Part shown: positions 62,945 to 64,000 of the stretch, in pieces | How positions within the stretch are numbered: the stretch's first letter is position 1 | Layout: the number at the start of each line of letters is the position of its first letter | Source: Kiritimatiellia bacterium | GTDB lineage: Bacteria > Verrucomicrobiota > Kiritimatiellia > UBA8416 > JADHWI01 | Direction: 5' to 3' | NCBI GenBank assembly: GCA_030744755.1 | Contig: JASLPY010000001.1 | Coordinates: 124,001-188,000 of the forward strand | Length of the DNA: 64,000 nucleotides | Translations under genes and position numbers: made by a program | The notes under the pieces: model-generated | Databases searched by the model: none | Told to the model about the DNA's origin: nothing | Seen by the model: only the letters and a program-made list of their open reading frames with translations

Positions 62945-63076
62945 GCTGCATTCCTCTAGTGCCACAAGTCCAATTCTAAGCCGGCTTCGTCCATCATGAC
63001 ACCGAACGGTAAAGCCGGTGGCGACCTGTCGAGACCGCTCACACCGACAGAAGATGCCAGATTGCCAAGCAAATTG

Positions 63077-63102
63077 AAAGAGGAGATATCCTCTTTTTTT
63101 TT
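63077..63102 (+). terminator. Plus-strand intrinsic terminator with no assigned gene
   Basis: AAAGAGGA-GATA-TCCTCTTT (63077-63096) is a perfect hairpin, followed by six more T. It is the best intrinsic terminator in the window but points rightward, where no plus-strand gene precedes it. On the minus strand it lies in the upstream region of the RRM gene. Confidence 0.6.
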
Positions 63103-63176
63103 GACCGGCACACAGGAGAAAAACTGGAAACTCCAATCACCCGGACAAAATGCCGGCGATACTGAACAGTTCGCCG

Positions 63177-64000
63177 CTAGGGTTCCGCCACCGGGCCCTG
63201 GAGATTGGCAGGAGGTTCCGCTCCGCCGTTTTCACTCCCGAGGTTGAAACGATAGATCCCTATCGTTCCGTTTCCATTTCCGGTCACAAGGGTTTTCTTA
63301 TCCCGAAACCGAAGCGACATCACGCCGTTATTGTCTTCAATACGTCCAATTATTCTCGGCTTACCCTCATGCACGTCTCCGGTGACGATCGCAGATTGTG
63401 CATCACTCCCTTCAACGGCAACCCAGTATCGGCCGGACGGGTGAAATGCCACGCAGGATACTTTCTTCGTCAGTTCGAGTTTCATCGCCCGGCGGTCATA
63501 GCGAAGACTCCGGAGCACGGCTTCCCTTATTTCTTTGAGGCGGTGGCTGACTTCGGGATCATCGCTCTTCACAGAACGCACGGTTGCAAGAACGGGTTTG
63601 CCCGCTTTTACGAGCCGGGCCGACGCCTCACGTCTATCCCTGTAGGATGCGGCCCCGAGCTGTTCAATAAGTTTGCTTATCTCACTTTCGGTCAAACTTT
63701 CAGAGGTAACCGCCGGGGCTCTCCAGATGTAAAGCGTCGTGTCGCCTGCGGCAACCAGCGACTGACCGTCCCCGGCGGAGACCGAGCATGAGTGAAGGGC
63801 ATCGGCACCTGAAAGAAGAGTGTCGACTGCCTCACCCGAATCGAGATCCCAAATGCGTAGGCTTTTGTCCGATGAGACGGTAGCAACCCATGAGTCACCG
63901 GGGCCAATGACAAGATCGTTCAGGGTTGAGGTATGCCCTGAGAGGGAGAACATCGAAGAACCGGTCGAAACATCCCAGATAACCGCGATCTTGTTGTCAC
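63177..64000 (-). CDS. WD40-repeat protein with helical insert, 5' end outside window
   Basis: The frame runs off the right end; 274 residues are visible. In-frame residues upstream of the ATG at 63953 read DNKIAVIWDVSTGSS, the end of a WD40 blade, so that ATG is internal. Blade GHTSTLNDLVIGPGDSWVAT ends in SDKSLRIWDLDSGEAV. A helical block follows, LIEQLGAASYRDRREASARL then VKAGKPVLATVRSVKS, which is typical of Planctomycete/PVC proteins. Two more blades (VSCVAFHPSGRYWVAVEG; MSLRFRDKKTLVTGNG) end the protein. It probably forms a beta-propeller for protein binding. The N-terminal domain, often a kinase or sigma factor, cannot be seen. Confidence 0.88.
   Translation of the reverse strand, partial: DNKIAVIWDVSTGSSMFSLSGHTSTLNDLVIGPGDSWVATVSSDKSLRIWDLDSGEAVDTLLSGADALHSCSVSAGDGQSLVAAGDTTLYIWRAPAVTSESLTESEISKLIEQLGAASYRDRREASARLVKAGKPVLATVRSVKSDDPEVSHRLKEIREAVLRSLRYDRRAMKLELTKKVSCVAFHPSGRYWVAVEGSDAQSAIVTGDVHEGKPRIIGRIEDNNGVMSLRFRDKKTLVTGNGNGTIGIYRFNLGSENGGAEPPANLQGPVAEP

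Overview
The window comes from a Gram-negative-type bacterium of about 56% GC, most likely a PVC-superphylum member near Lentisphaerota/Kiritimatiellota. The signs are a TIGR03790 protein, DUF1080 proteins next to a Tat-exported Gfo/Idh enzyme, a sulfatase, a secreted multidomain beta-galactosidase, a long MoxR/DUF58/BatA operon with a terpene-cyclase-like repeat protein, and a WD40 protein with a Planctomycete-style internal helical segment. A nearly complete division and cell-wall (dcw) cluster argues against classical Planctomycetes. The phylum call is inference. No rRNA, tRNA, CRISPR array or transposase gene was seen.

Layout. 0-3.2 kb: a truncated HAD phosphatase, a MITE-like palindromic element, a TIGR03790 protein and a URO-D-type methyltransferase. 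3.4-9.6 kb: a tight plus-strand sulfur assimilation operon made of APS reductase, a transsulfuration enzyme, cysteine synthase, a siroheme sulfite reductase and a GltD-like flavoprotein fused to a two-cluster ferredoxin, which probably feeds electrons to the reductase. 9.8-22.4 kb: a minus-strand polysaccharide-processing block (esterase-DUF1080 fusion, Gfo/Idh, DUF1080, LacZ, esterase, sulfatase, BASS transporter), with two toxin-antitoxin modules, AbrB-Doc and VapBC, on either side of its last three genes. 22.4-26.5 kb: a rhamnose isomerase operon with an NCS1-type permease and a tiny membrane protein, divergent from a PdxA-family dehydrogenase.

26.6-33.5 kb: a coiled-coil membrane protein, a Cys-rich Spy/CpxP-like periplasmic protein, and a minus-strand set (frameshifted PilT, beta-barrel protein, EF-hand membrane protein, beta-CASP metallo-hydrolase). 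33.7-47.8 kb: the MoxR-DUF58-BatA-VWA-DUF4175-like-cyclase-repeat operon. It ends in two paralogous secreted proteins, and a third relative lies just upstream of it. All three share a short NGD repeat.

48-50.7 kb: a CDP-alcohol phosphatidyltransferase and a YiiX-like papain-fold membrane protein. 50.7-62.3 kb: the dcw cluster mraZ-rsmH-ftsL-ftsI-murE-murF-(small ORFs)-mraY-murD-LysM-ftsW, which stops at ftsW. 62.6-64 kb: an RRM protein and a truncated WD40 protein.

Several intergenic gaps hold palindromic repeats, and two repeat families occur twice in the window. The items that look least described are the NGD-repeat protein family of the MoxR operon, the flavoprotein-ferredoxin partner of sulfite reductase, and the composite palindromic elements.
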